Shown: positions 51,122-60,089, counted from the stretch's first letter. The stretch is 64,000 nucleotides of DNA from Parapusillimonas sp013416435 (GCF_052180245.1 NZ_CP197474.1:1550001-1614000); one strand, 5' to 3'. A program made the numbers and translations. Notes: generated by a model not told the origin, from the letters alone.

Positions 51122-52543
51122 ATGGCGGTGAAACCGGCAGAACAGGCCAAGTTCGAGTTCAGCGTACCCGTGGTGGTGATAGGCGCCGGCGCCTGCGGCC
51201 TGACGGCGGCTTTGTCCCTGGCCGAGCAGGGCGTGGATGTCCTGGTGCTGGAACGCGACGAGCACCCCACAGGCAGCACATCGTTGTCGGCCGGCCTCAT
51301 TCCGGCCGCCGGCACACGGCTGCAGCGCGAGAAGGGCATCGAGGACAGCGCCGCGCAATTCGCCGCCGACATCTCGGCCAAGGCGCATGGGCAGAACGAT
51401 CCTGTCGTCGTCCGGGCGGTGGCCGAGGCCTCGGGGCCGACGGTGGATTGGCTGATCGACGTCCAGAAGCTCGACCTGCACCTTGTGGAGGGGTTCCGGT
51501 ATCCGGGGCACTCGCAGCTGCGCATGCATGGTCCGCACTCGCAATCGGGCGCCGATCTGGAAGGCATGCTGCTCACGGCCGCCGGATCGGCAGGCGTCGA
51601 CATCATCACCAGCGCATCGGCCGAAGACCTGTATGCCGATGGGCAAGGGCGGATTACCGCCGTGGGTTTCCGCCGGCCCGACGGCTCCATGGAGGTCGTG
51701 GGTTGTGATGCCGTGATCCTCGCCTGCAATGGGTTTGGCGGTAATCCCGACAAGCTGCGGCAGTACATTCCCGAGATGGCCGAGGCGGAGTATTTCGGCC
51801 ACACTTCGAATACGGGCGATGCGCTCGACTGGGGCGTCGCGCTGGGCGCTCAGACCCGCGACCTGGGAGCCTATCAGGGGCATGGGTCCGTTTCCACGCC
51901 GCACGGGTCCTTGCTTACCTGGGCGGTCATCACCCTGGGCGGCATCCAGGTCAATCAGAACGGAGAGCGTTTCGCCGACGAAATGCAGGGTTATTCCGAA
52001 CACGCCCAGGAAGTGTTGCGCCAGCCGGGCAAAGTGGCCTGGGATATCTACGATGCCCGCTGCGAGGAACCGGCGCTCGCTTTCCAGGACTATAAGGAAC
52101 TCGTCGCCATGGGCGGCGTTCGCCAGGCGGGCAGCGTGGCCGAGCTGGCTGCGGTGACGGGGCTGCCGCAGGCGGCGCTGGAGCGCACGCTGCGCGGTGT
52201 CGAGGCCTGCGTCCGCGGCCAAGCCGCCGACGAGTACGGCCGCGACTTCACCGGCAACATTCCCCTGGCGCCGCCTTATCGGGCCGCCAAGGTGACGGGC
52301 GCTCTTTTCCATACGCAAGGCGGGCTGGCGATCGACAGCTCCGCCCGCGTGCTGAAGGCCGACGGGCAGCCGTTGCCGAACCTGTATGCCGGCGGCGGCG
52401 CGGCGCGCGGGTTCTGCGGCCCGGCGGCATTTGGCTACCTCTCCGGAAACGGTCTGCTGTCGGCGGTTGTTCTGGGGCGCATTGCAGCACTTTCTTTCTT
52501 AACGACGCAGCACTTGATTTCAACTTCGAGGAATAAAAAATGA
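51122..52543 (+). CDS. FAD-dependent oxidoreductase, fumarate reductase/succinate dehydrogenase-flavoprotein type
   Basis: The 473-residue protein has an N-terminal VVVIGAGACGLTAALSLAEQGVDVLVLERD nucleotide-binding unit, STSLSAGLIPAAGT and a catalytic-domain pattern (TLGGIQVNQNGERFADEM, HTQGGLAIDSSARVL, CGPAAFGYLSGNG). This branch includes ketosteroid dehydrogenases and tricarballylate dehydrogenase, which add or remove a C=C next to a carboxyl group. A close paralogue lies at 58644 in the same cluster. No signal peptide. Stop overlaps the next start by ATGA. Confidence 0.9.
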   Translation: MAVKPAEQAKFEFSVPVVVIGAGACGLTAALSLAEQGVDVLVLERDEHPTGSTSLSAGLIPAAGTRLQREKGIEDSAAQFAADISAKAHGQNDPVVVRAVAEASGPTVDWLIDVQKLDLHLVEGFRYPGHSQLRMHGPHSQSGADLEGMLLTAAGSAGVDIITSASAEDLYADGQGRITAVGFRRPDGSMEVVGCDAVILACNGFGGNPDKLRQYIPEMAEAEYFGHTSNTGDALDWGVALGAQTRDLGAYQGHGSVSTPHGSLLTWAVITLGGIQVNQNGERFADEMQGYSEHAQEVLRQPGKVAWDIYDARCEEPALAFQDYKELVAMGGVRQAGSVAELAAVTGLPQAALERTLRGVEACVRGQAADEYGRDFTGNIPLAPPYRAAKVTGALFHTQGGLAIDSSARVLKADGQPLPNLYAGGGAARGFCGPAAFGYLSGNGLLSAVVLGRIAALSFLTTQHLISTSRNKK

Positions 52544-53763
52544 CTATGACACGTACCTCTATCAATCGGCGCAATTTCATCAAGGCGGGCGCAGCGGGCG
52601 CCGCCGTGCTGGCTGCGCCGGGAATTCTGCGCGCGCAGACCCCGCCGGCCATCAAGATCGGCATTCTCCAGCCCGTTACAGGCGCATTCTCCATGGACGG
52701 CGGATTCGGCCGCACCGGCGCCGAGATGGGCATCGCCAAAGTCAATGCCATGGGAGGCATCAAGGCGCTGGGGGGCGCCAAGTTCGAAATGATCTTTGCC
52801 GACGCGCGTTCCAATCCGGAGGCCGCCGTTCAGGAAGTCGAACAGTTGAATGCGCAAGGCGTCGCGGCCATCGTCGGCGGCTTTGCCAGCCCCGTCTGCC
52901 TGGCGGCCAGCCAGGCGGCTTCGCGCTACAACCTGCCCTATATCGTCGACGTCGGCGTCACCGACCAGATCATCCAGCGCGGCCTGAAAAACACCTTCCG
53001 CTTCAGCCCGGGCTTCTCGCTTTGCACCAAGACCGCCATTGAAAACCTCATCAAGATCAACGATGCGGCGGGCAAGCCCGCCAAGACCATCGTGCTTGTG
53101 CATGAAGACGGCTTGTTCGGCTCGGGCCTGGCCAAGATGATGGCGACCGAGCTGCCCAAGCACGGTTTCGAGATCCTGGACTCCATTGCGCACCCGACGC
53201 CGGCGCGCGACATGTCCAACGTGGCGCTGCGCATCCGCTCGCTCAAGCCCGACCTGATCATTCCATCTTCCTACTACGGCGAGACGGTGCTGCTGATGCG
53301 CACCCTGCAACAGCAGCGGGTTCGCTCCAAAGGCATCTTCTCGGTGCTGAACGGTGCTGCCTCCAACCTTCGCTTCGTCAGGGAATTCCCGGAGGCCGCC
53401 GAGAACATCATGGACTGCAACCATTGGCACGATCCGCGCAAACCCGCCGCGCAAGAGCTGCGCAAAGAGGTCGAGGCCGCGGGCAAGGGGTGGAACTACA
53501 ACATCGCCATCAACTATTCGGACATCCTTCTGCTGGCGGACGCCATCGAGCGCGCCGGCTCGATCGAGCATGACGCCGTCATCGCCGCGCTGGCCTCTTC
53601 GACCTTCGACGGCCACGTCATGCCGTACGGGCCCACCAAGTTCGTCGATGGCCAGAACACCGGCGCCGCGCCGGTGTCGACCCAAGTCCAGAAGGGCGAC
53701 ATCAAGGTGATCTTCCCCGAGGAGTTCTCCGACGCGAAGGCCAACTATCCGCTCAAGACCTGA
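52540..53763 (+). CDS. LivK-type ABC transporter substrate-binding protein
   Basis: The 407-residue protein has a twin-arginine signal peptide (INRRNFIKAGAAGAAVLAAPG, cleaved near AQT, residue 35), so it may be exported folded. PAIKIGILQPVTGAFSMDG is the periplasmic binding fold of the branched-chain amino acid family; these proteins also bind amides, urea and aromatic acids. It delivers the cluster substrate to the Liv-type permease and ATPases encoded next. Confidence 0.92.
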   Translation: MTMTRTSINRRNFIKAGAAGAAVLAAPGILRAQTPPAIKIGILQPVTGAFSMDGGFGRTGAEMGIAKVNAMGGIKALGGAKFEMIFADARSNPEAAVQEVEQLNAQGVAAIVGGFASPVCLAASQAASRYNLPYIVDVGVTDQIIQRGLKNTFRFSPGFSLCTKTAIENLIKINDAAGKPAKTIVLVHEDGLFGSGLAKMMATELPKHGFEILDSIAHPTPARDMSNVALRIRSLKPDLIIPSSYYGETVLLMRTLQQQRVRSKGIFSVLNGAASNLRFVREFPEAAENIMDCNHWHDPRKPAAQELRKEVEAAGKGWNYNIAINYSDILLLADAIERAGSIEHDAVIAALASSTFDGHVMPYGPTKFVDGQNTGAAPVSTQVQKGDIKVIFPEEFSDAKANYPLKT

Positions 53764-53846
53764 GCGGTCGGCACCTTATCAGCCAGGCGGGCGCGTGAGC
53801 GCGCTCCGCCCGCGCTGCGTTGTAACGTCATCATAGAGAGTGATTC

Positions 53847-54719
53847 ATGTACTCGATGAATATTGTTGTCGAGGCGATATTGAATGGAATGCTGACCGGC
53901 TCCGTTTACGCCTTGGTCGCGCTGGGACTGACATTGGTCTACGGCGTGCTGCACATCATCAATTTCTCGCACGGCGCCATGCTGGCGGCTGCGATGTTCG
54001 GGGTGCTGACCCTGAACCAGGCTTTCGGCCTCGATCCCTATTTGCAGATCCCGATCCTGACGCCCTTGCTGTTCGTGGCCGGCTACGCCATACAGCGCTT
54101 CGTCATCGGGCCCGGCAGCCACGGCAAGGATGAAAACATCCTGATGATCACGCTGGGCATCGCCATCGTCATAGAGAACGTGCTGCTGGCGATCTTCCGT
54201 TCCGACATCCGCTCCATCAGCACCGACTATTCCTTCAATGTCTTCGAGATCGGGCCGTTCATTTTCTCGCAGGCCCGCGTATTCGGCTTGGCGGGATCGG
54301 TCGTGACGGCCGTGCTGCTGTGGTTCTTTCTTGCCCGCAGCGACACGGGCAAGGCCATCCGGGCCGTGTCCAAGGAGAAGCTTGGCGCCAGCCTGGTGGG
54401 CATCAATGTCAAGCATGTCTACGCAGTGACGTTCGGCATCGGCTTTGCCTGCCTGGCCATCGCCGCCTGCCTGCTGCTGCCCACTTTTTACGTCAACCCC
54501 AGCATAGGCGGGGCCTTCGTGCTCGTTGCCTTTACGGTTGTGGTCCTGGGCGGCATGGGGTCCATCGTGGGCGCCATGGTGGGCGGCCTCATCATCGGAG
54601 TGGTAGAGAGCCTCAGCGGCTTGTTCCTGGGAGAAAGCCTGGGCCAGATCGGCATCTTCCTGACCTTCATCATCGTGCTCCTGTTCCGTCCGACAGGCCT
54701 TTTCGGAGCGAAAGCATGA
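53847..54719 (+). CDS. LivH-type ABC permease
   Basis: The 290-residue membrane protein has eight predicted segments, with LTLVYGVLHIINFSHGAMLAAAMFGV near the start and VVVLGGMGSIVGAMVGGLIIGVVESL near the end, both LivH hallmarks. It forms the channel with the LivM-type partner, whose start overlaps its stop (ATGA). Confidence 0.94.
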   Translation: MYSMNIVVEAILNGMLTGSVYALVALGLTLVYGVLHIINFSHGAMLAAAMFGVLTLNQAFGLDPYLQIPILTPLLFVAGYAIQRFVIGPGSHGKDENILMITLGIAIVIENVLLAIFRSDIRSISTDYSFNVFEIGPFIFSQARVFGLAGSVVTAVLLWFFLARSDTGKAIRAVSKEKLGASLVGINVKHVYAVTFGIGFACLAIAACLLLPTFYVNPSIGGAFVLVAFTVVVLGGMGSIVGAMVGGLIIGVVESLSGLFLGESLGQIGIFLTFIIVLLFRPTGLFGAKA

Positions 54720-55699
54720 AAATCAAGCATTACCTTTCCATCTTCATCGTGGTGGCGCTGCTGGCTCTTGCGCCGCTGCTGGCCAATTCCAACGTCGTCC
54801 TCAATTTCCTCATCTACACGCTGATCGTGACGCTGGGCGCCCAGGGCTGGAATCTTCTGGGAGGCATGGCCGGCCAGAACTCCTTCGGACATGCGGCATT
54901 CTTCGGAACGGGGGCCTATGTGATCAGCCTCTGGCAGATCAACCTCGGGCTGGGCGCCTGGACCGGCTTTGTCGTAGCCGTGGCCGCCGGCGCGCTGGTC
55001 GGCTGGATCGTCGGCTTTCTGTCTTTCCGGGCGGGGCTGCGAGGCTCCTACTTCGCGCTCGTCACCCTGGCTTTTGCCGAGGTCTTGCGCGTCCTGGCGA
55101 ACTCGGCTTCCTTCACCGGCGGCGCGGCCGGCCGGTTGCTGCCCATCAACCTCGGCGCGGAAAACTTCCAGTTCTCCGACCGGACGCATTATTACTGGGT
55201 GGCGCTGGCCATGGTGGCGGTTGGCCTGCTGCTCATGCGCTGGATATCGCTCTCGCGTTTCGGCGCCCGCCTGGTCGCAGTGCGCGAGAACGAGGATGCG
55301 GCGCGCGCGCTGGGCATAGATGTGCTCCGGACCAAACTGGGCGCCATCACGATTTCCGCGGCGATGACGGCGGCGGCGGGCTGCCTCTATGTGCAGTATT
55401 TCCTGTACATCGATCCGATTCTGGTCTTCGGGCCCAAGATCTCCATCGAAGTGCTGCTGGCATCGATGGTGGGCGGACTCGGCACGGTGTTCGGCCCGCT
55501 GGTGGGCACGTTCGCCCTGCATCTGCTGGGCGAGGGCGCCAAGCTCTTTACCGGTGAAATCCCGGGCATCGACCTGGCCATCTATGGCTGCGTGCTGATC
55601 GGTGCCGTTTGCTTCCTGCCGCAAGGCCTGCTCAGCCTGCTGCCCCGGCGCGCGGCGCGCAAGCCCGCGGCCGAGCCTGTCCTGGAGAAACAATCATGA
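54716..55699 (+). CDS. LivM-type ABC permease
   Basis: The 327-residue membrane protein contains NLLGGMAGQNSFGHAAFFGTGAY, the LivM signature, LRGSYFALVTLAFAEVLRVLA, and GGLGTVFGPLVGTFAL. It pairs with LivH. ATG 54716 is fixed by the four-base overlap with LivH; its own stop overlaps the LivG start the same way. Confidence 0.94.
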   Translation: MKIKHYLSIFIVVALLALAPLLANSNVVLNFLIYTLIVTLGAQGWNLLGGMAGQNSFGHAAFFGTGAYVISLWQINLGLGAWTGFVVAVAAGALVGWIVGFLSFRAGLRGSYFALVTLAFAEVLRVLANSASFTGGAAGRLLPINLGAENFQFSDRTHYYWVALAMVAVGLLLMRWISLSRFGARLVAVRENEDAARALGIDVLRTKLGAITISAAMTAAAGCLYVQYFLYIDPILVFGPKISIEVLLASMVGGLGTVFGPLVGTFALHLLGEGAKLFTGEIPGIDLAIYGCVLIGAVCFLPQGLLSLLPRRAARKPAAEPVLEKQS

Positions 55700-56448
55700 T
55701 GCTCGATGTGCGGCATGTAACGATGCGCTTTGGCGGACTGACAGCGGTCAAGAACGCCTCGCTGCAAGTCAAGGAAGGGTCGATCACCGGGTTGATCGGC
55801 CCCAACGGCGCGGGCAAGACCACGCTTTTCTCGGTCGCATCGGGCTTCCTGAAAGCGAACGAGGGCGCCATTTTCTACAAGGGTCAGGACATCACCGGCC
55901 TGCCTACGCATCAACGCGCGGGCCTGGGCATTGCCCGCACTTTCCAGATCGTGCAGCCCTTCGCCGGCCTGTCCACGCTTGAGAACATCGTCGTGGGTGC
56001 GTTTCTTCGCCACGCCGACCGGTCCGATGCCGAACGGCTGGCGCGCGATGTCGCGCGGCGGGTGGGGCTCGAAAAAGACCTCGACCGTCCCGCCTCGGGC
56101 CTGACGGTGGCGGGCCGGAAGCGGCTGGAACTTGCCCGGGCGCTCGCGACCGAACCGCAGCTGCTGCTGCTCGACGAGGTGCTCGCCGGACTGAATCCGT
56201 CGGAGATCCGCGACATCATCCCGGTCATACAAGGCATCCGGAACGGCGGAGTCACCATTCTGATGATCGAGCACGTCATGCAGGCGGTAGTGAGTCTTTG
56301 CGATTATGTATATGTGCTCTCGCAAGGCGAGATGATCGCCGAGGGGACGCCGGCCTCCGTGGTGGGGCATCCACGCGTCATCGAGGCGTATCTCGGGCAT
56401 GGCGCGGCCGCGCGCCTGGCGGCGAACAAGGAGAAAGAGCATGCTTGA
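55696..56448 (+). CDS. LivG-type ABC transporter ATP-binding protein
   Basis: The 250-residue protein has Walker A GPNGAGKTT, the LivG-typical GLGIARTFQIVQPFAGLSTLENI Q-loop region, LTVAGRKRLELARAL in place of a strict LSGGQ, Walker B LLLLDEVLAGLNPSE, and MIEHVM. It forms the ATPase pair with the next gene (8-base overlap). Confidence 0.94.
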   Translation: MMLDVRHVTMRFGGLTAVKNASLQVKEGSITGLIGPNGAGKTTLFSVASGFLKANEGAIFYKGQDITGLPTHQRAGLGIARTFQIVQPFAGLSTLENIVVGAFLRHADRSDAERLARDVARRVGLEKDLDRPASGLTVAGRKRLELARALATEPQLLLLDEVLAGLNPSEIRDIIPVIQGIRNGGVTILMIEHVMQAVVSLCDYVYVLSQGEMIAEGTPASVVGHPRVIEAYLGHGAAARLAANKEKEHA

Positions 56449-57139
56449 AATCACAGGCCTGCGGGCCGGCTATGGCGCGGTCGAGGTGCTGCGCGGCATC
56501 GACATGCATGTCGGCCAGGGCGAGATCGTCGCCGTGCTCGGATCCAACGGCGTGGGCAAGACCACGCTCAATATGGTCCTGTCGGGCATCATGCGCTCCA
56601 ATGCGGGCGACATTCGCTTCAATGGCAGCCCGCTCGCCAGGACCAGCAGCGATATCGTCGCGTCGGGCCTGATCCATGTCCCTGAAGGTCGCAAGATCTT
56701 TCCCAATCTCGACATTCTCGAGAACCTGGAGCTGGGCTGCTATATGCGCGGCAAGGCGAATCGCAAACGCAATCTCGAACGCGTCTTCGACATCTTTCCG
56801 CGGCTGCGCGAACGCATATCGCAGAAAGCCGGCACCTTGTCGGGCGGCGAGCAACAGATGCTCGCCATCGGCCGAGGCCTCATGGCGGAGCCCTTGTTCC
56901 TCATCCTGGACGAACCTTCATTGGGGCTTTCCCCCTTGCTGGTGGAAGAGATGTTCACGCTGATCCAGAAGCTGAACCAGGATGGCCTGCCCATCATGCT
57001 GGTCGAGCAGAACGTGGTGCAGTCGCTCGAATTGGCGAGCCGTGCCTACATCATCGAGAACGGCGAGATCGCGCTGTCCGGCGACGCCGAGTCCGTGCGC
57101 AACAATCCGGACCTGCGCCGCACCTATCTGGGCCTGTAG
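56441..57139 (+). CDS. LivF-type ABC transporter ATP-binding protein
   Basis: The 232-residue protein has Walker A GSNGVGKTT, GLIHVPEGRKIFPNLDILENLELGCY (LivF signature), LSGGEQQMLAIGRGLM, Walker B LILDEPSLGLSPLL and VEQNV. Length is typical for LivF. It ends the transporter block; the lyase gene follows after 64 bases. Confidence 0.94.
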   Translation: MLEITGLRAGYGAVEVLRGIDMHVGQGEIVAVLGSNGVGKTTLNMVLSGIMRSNAGDIRFNGSPLARTSSDIVASGLIHVPEGRKIFPNLDILENLELGCYMRGKANRKRNLERVFDIFPRLRERISQKAGTLSGGEQQMLAIGRGLMAEPLFLILDEPSLGLSPLLVEEMFTLIQKLNQDGLPIMLVEQNVVQSLELASRAYIIENGEIALSGDAESVRNNPDLRRTYLGL

Positions 57140-57203
57140 CGCAGTGTCCGGCCCGCGCCGCATCCAGGCGGTCCGCGGGCCGATTAATTGAAGGAGTTCA
57201 TGA

Positions 57204-58076
57204 ATGTCGTTGAAAAAACGCTTGCAGGCCGGCGAGGTTGTACTTGCGCCGGGAGTCTACGATCCGTTGACCGCGTTGATTGCCACACAGCACGGTTTCA
57301 AGGCGCTGTACGTGTCGGGTGCGGGGATCGCCTACACCCGCCTGGGCCGATCCGATATCGGGCTGACCACCATGACCGAGATCTCCGAGACGATCGGCTT
57401 GATCCGCGATCGCGTCGACACGCCGCTGATCGTCGATGCCGACAACGGCCATGGCAATGCGCTGAATGTCCAGCGCACAGTCCGGCTGTACGAACGGGCC
57501 GGAGCGAATGCCCTGCAGATCGAGGATCAGAGCCTGCCCAAGCGCTGCGGCCATCTTGGTGGCAAATCCCTGATCTCCTGCGCGGAAATGGTCGGAAAGA
57601 TCAAGGCGGCCGTCGATGCCAGGGCCAGCGACGAGACGCTGATCATCGCGCGTACCGACGCGATCGCGGTAGAGGGTTTCGACCGCGCGCTCGAGCGCGC
57701 CGAGCGCTTTGCCGAGGCGGGGGCCGACGTCCTGTTCGTCGAGGCGCCGCGTACGCGGGACCAGCTGGAAACCATCTCCTCGCGGCTCGGATCCCGCCTG
57801 CCGCTGCTGGCCAATATGGTCGAAGGCGGCGATACGCCCATGCACGACGCGGGCCAGCTTGGCACGCTGGGTTTTCGCATCATCATTTTTCCGGGCGGGA
57901 TCGTGCGCGCAATCGCCAGGACGGCCGTCGACTACTACGCCTCGCTGAAGGCGCATGAGACCAATGCGCCGTTCAAGGACCGCATGTACGACTTCAACGG
58001 GCTCAACGATGTCATCGGCACGACCGACCTGCTTGAGCTTGGCGAGCGCTACGCCGCCGCGGACGGCGATCGGTAG
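57204..58076 (+). CDS. Isocitrate lyase/PEP mutase-family lyase
   Basis: The 290-residue TIM barrel has ALYVSGAGIAYTRLG, IVDADNGHGNALNVQRTV (Mg-binding acids), IEDQSLPKRCGHLGGKSL (the K-[KR]-C-G-H active-site loop of C-C lyases), and IIARTDA. The intact cysteine of this loop supports lyase rather than mutase activity. Known relatives cleave methylisocitrate, oxaloacetate or 2,3-dimethylmalate to pyruvate or succinate plus a second acid. With a LeuCD-type hydratase in the cluster, hydration then cleavage is likely. AAGGAG precedes ATG 57204. Confidence 0.9.
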   Translation: MSLKKRLQAGEVVLAPGVYDPLTALIATQHGFKALYVSGAGIAYTRLGRSDIGLTTMTEISETIGLIRDRVDTPLIVDADNGHGNALNVQRTVRLYERAGANALQIEDQSLPKRCGHLGGKSLISCAEMVGKIKAAVDARASDETLIIARTDAIAVEGFDRALERAERFAEAGADVLFVEAPRTRDQLETISSRLGSRLPLLANMVEGGDTPMHDAGQLGTLGFRIIIFPGGIVRAIARTAVDYYASLKAHETNAPFKDRMYDFNGLNDVIGTTDLLELGERYAAADGDR

Positions 58077-58119
58077 CCGGTGCCTTTGCGCCATCCTTTC
58101 CAATCAGGAGAACAGAACC

Positions 58120-58608
58120 ATGCCCGTAGTCCAGATGACGGTGATCGAAGGTTATGACGACGCCACCAAGGCCCGCTTGCTCAAGGGCATGACGCATGTC
58201 GTCCTGAGCGTCATGGCCGCCAAACCCGATGGCGTCGTGACCATGTTGAACGAAGTCAAGGCCAGCTCCTATGCCCGGGGCGGCGTGTCGCGCGTGCCCG
58301 GACCTCCATTGCCCTCCGGCATGGAGGTGGTGCGCGAGTTTTCGCGCGCGCTGTCAGGTGCCGATCGGGCCCGGGCGGCCCAGTATCTTGGTGAAGGCTG
58401 CACGTGCACCGACGGCGGCGGCATGGAGCGTAATCCGCTCAACATGCCGGAATGGCTGGGCGAGCTCGATTACGCCGATTTCGACGAGGCCCTGACCGAA
58501 GACGGCACAGTGGTTTACGCAAGGCGCCAACGCGGCGTGGGAAGTGTGGAGCGCTTCCATGTGCGGCATGGACGGATCATGGATATCCAGAGCTGGGGCC
58601 GGTCTTAG
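58120..58608 (+). CDS. 4-oxalocrotonate tautomerase-like domain fused to an NTF2/SnoaL-like domain
   Basis: The 162-residue protein starts MPVVQMTVIEGYDDATKARLL; Pro2 becomes the catalytic N-terminal proline once Met is removed. Residues 2-60 match a 4-OT subunit. From about residue 65 the sequence MEVVREFSRALSGADRARAAQYL and GELDYADFDEALTEDGTVVYARR, then ERFHVRHGRIMDIQSWG is NTF2/SnoaL-like. The frame is continuous with no sign of an assembly join. A stand-alone tautomerase is about 62-75 residues, so the fusion is unusual. It would tautomerise an enol or keto acid; the tail may add specificity. Confidence 0.8.
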   Translation: MPVVQMTVIEGYDDATKARLLKGMTHVVLSVMAAKPDGVVTMLNEVKASSYARGGVSRVPGPPLPSGMEVVREFSRALSGADRARAAQYLGEGCTCTDGGGMERNPLNMPEWLGELDYADFDEALTEDGTVVYARRQRGVGSVERFHVRHGRIMDIQSWGRS

Positions 58609-58635
58609 GGCCTTTTAGCATTAACAGGCCCTAAG
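58604..58635 (+). promoter_or_regulatory. Hairpin overlapping the tautomerase stop and the ribosome site of the second flavoprotein
   Basis: CTTAGGGCCT and AGGCCCTAAG form a ten-base perfect stem with a 12-base loop. The 3' arm ends inside AAGGAGGG (58633-58640), the ribosome site of the gene at 58644, and the 5' arm contains the stop codon of the tautomerase. Translation of the upstream gene would open it, so it may couple the two genes. Confidence 0.5.
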
Positions 58636-58643
58636 GAGGGCGC

Positions 58644-60089
58644 ATGCAGCAATTGTCGGTCAAGTCCATCGAAGAGGCCGGGACGCCCGTCCGGCAGGCG
58701 GACGTCGTCGTCATCGGCGCGGGTGCTTGCGGGCTGGCCGCCGCGCTGGAGGCGCGCGACGCGGGCGCGGGTGTGCTGGTCATAGAGCAGGACGATCAGG
58801 CGCGCGGCACCACGTCCATGACCTGGGGCATGCTGCCCGGAGCCGGGACCCGATATCAGCGGGCGCTGGGCATAGACGATACGCCGGAACGCTACGCCGC
58901 CGACATCATGAAAAAGTCGGGCAACCGGGCTGACCCGGCTATCGTCGGCGCCGTGGCCCGTGGGTCCGGCCCCGCCATAGAGTGGCTGTCGGACCGCCAC
59001 GGGTTGGCCTTCCAGCTTCTGGACGACGTCCTGTATCCGGGACACAGCCGCCATCGCTACCATGTTCCGCTGTCCAGGACGGGCGCCGAGTTGCAGCAAC
59101 GCCTTCTCGATGCGGCCCGGCGCGCCGGCGCGGACTTTCTGTTCCGGGCGCGCATCACGACGCTTTATCGCGATGCGGATGACTCCGTCAAGGTGGTGGG
59201 ATGCCGGCTCCCTGATGGCGGCGAACAGATCATCGCTTGCGCGGCGCTGGTGCTGGCCACCGGCGGCTACGGCGGCAATCCAGACACCATTCGGGCGCAT
59301 ATCCCGGCCATGGCGGATGCGGCGTATTGCGGCCATGACGGCAGCCGCGGAGACGCCCTGGCCTGGGGCCGCGACATGGATGCGGCGCTGGGCGATCTGG
59401 GCGGCTACCAGGGGCATTGCGTGGTCGACGAGTCCCGCTTGCCGCTGACCTGGACGCTGGTCATCGAAGGGGGCATACAGGTCAATCATCTGGGCCATCG
59501 CTTCTCGAATGAAATGAGCGGGTACTCCGAACAGGCGGCGGCAGTGCTGCGGCAGCCGGGGGGTACGGCCTTCACCGTCTACGACGAGCGTAGCGAGCGC
59601 CTTGCCCTGCGCTATGCCGATTACCGGCAGGTGCAGGAGTCGGGCGCCATCCAGCATGCCGACAGCATCCAGGCGCTGGCGCAGGTCCTGTCCGTGCCGT
59701 ACGACGCGCTGGCGTCCGTCTTTGACGGCATCGAGCAATGCGTCCGCGAGGGTCGGCCCGACGCCTTCGGACGGCGGTTCCGTGCCGATCAGCTGTTGCG
59801 TCCGCCGTATCGGGCCGTCAGGCTGCGCGGCGCGCTTTTTCACACCCAGGGCGGGCTTTGCGTCGACGAGCGGGCGAGACTCCTGCGCGCGGCAGACGGC
59901 AGCGCATTTCCCAATGTATGCGTGGGCGGGGGCGCCGCCCGCGGAATCTCGGGGCCGGACGCATCCGGCTACCTGGGCGGAAACGGATTGGCCACGGCGG
60001 TGGTGCTGGGTCGCCTGGCCGGCGATTCCGCGGCCCGCGCAGCGGGTTTCATGGCTTGTACAGAATTTACAGGAGGCAGTAATGCATAA
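58644..60089 (+). CDS. FAD-dependent oxidoreductase, second copy, fumarate reductase type
   Basis: The 481-residue paralogue of the flavoprotein at 51122 shares VVVIGAGACGLAAALEARDAGAGVLVIEQD, GTTSMTWGMLPGAGTRYQRALGI (first copy: TSLSAGLIPAAGTRLQREKGI), LYPGHSRHRYHVPLSRTG, HTQGGLCVDERARLL and GGGAARGISGPDASGYLGGNG. The conservation of unusual segments points to duplication within this pathway and divergence to a related substrate. It ends with an 8-base overlap with the next gene. Confidence 0.9.
   Translation: MQQLSVKSIEEAGTPVRQADVVVIGAGACGLAAALEARDAGAGVLVIEQDDQARGTTSMTWGMLPGAGTRYQRALGIDDTPERYAADIMKKSGNRADPAIVGAVARGSGPAIEWLSDRHGLAFQLLDDVLYPGHSRHRYHVPLSRTGAELQQRLLDAARRAGADFLFRARITTLYRDADDSVKVVGCRLPDGGEQIIACAALVLATGGYGGNPDTIRAHIPAMADAAYCGHDGSRGDALAWGRDMDAALGDLGGYQGHCVVDESRLPLTWTLVIEGGIQVNHLGHRFSNEMSGYSEQAAAVLRQPGGTAFTVYDERSERLALRYADYRQVQESGAIQHADSIQALAQVLSVPYDALASVFDGIEQCVREGRPDAFGRRFRADQLLRPPYRAVRLRGALFHTQGGLCVDERARLLRAADGSAFPNVCVGGGAARGISGPDASGYLGGNGLATAVVLGRLAGDSAARAAGFMACTEFTGGSNA

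Noticed and set aside
50450..52318. 622-residue minus-strand frame opposite LeuD and the flavoprotein
   Set aside because: Crosses two well-supported genes; His/Arg-rich composition is typical of antisense reading.
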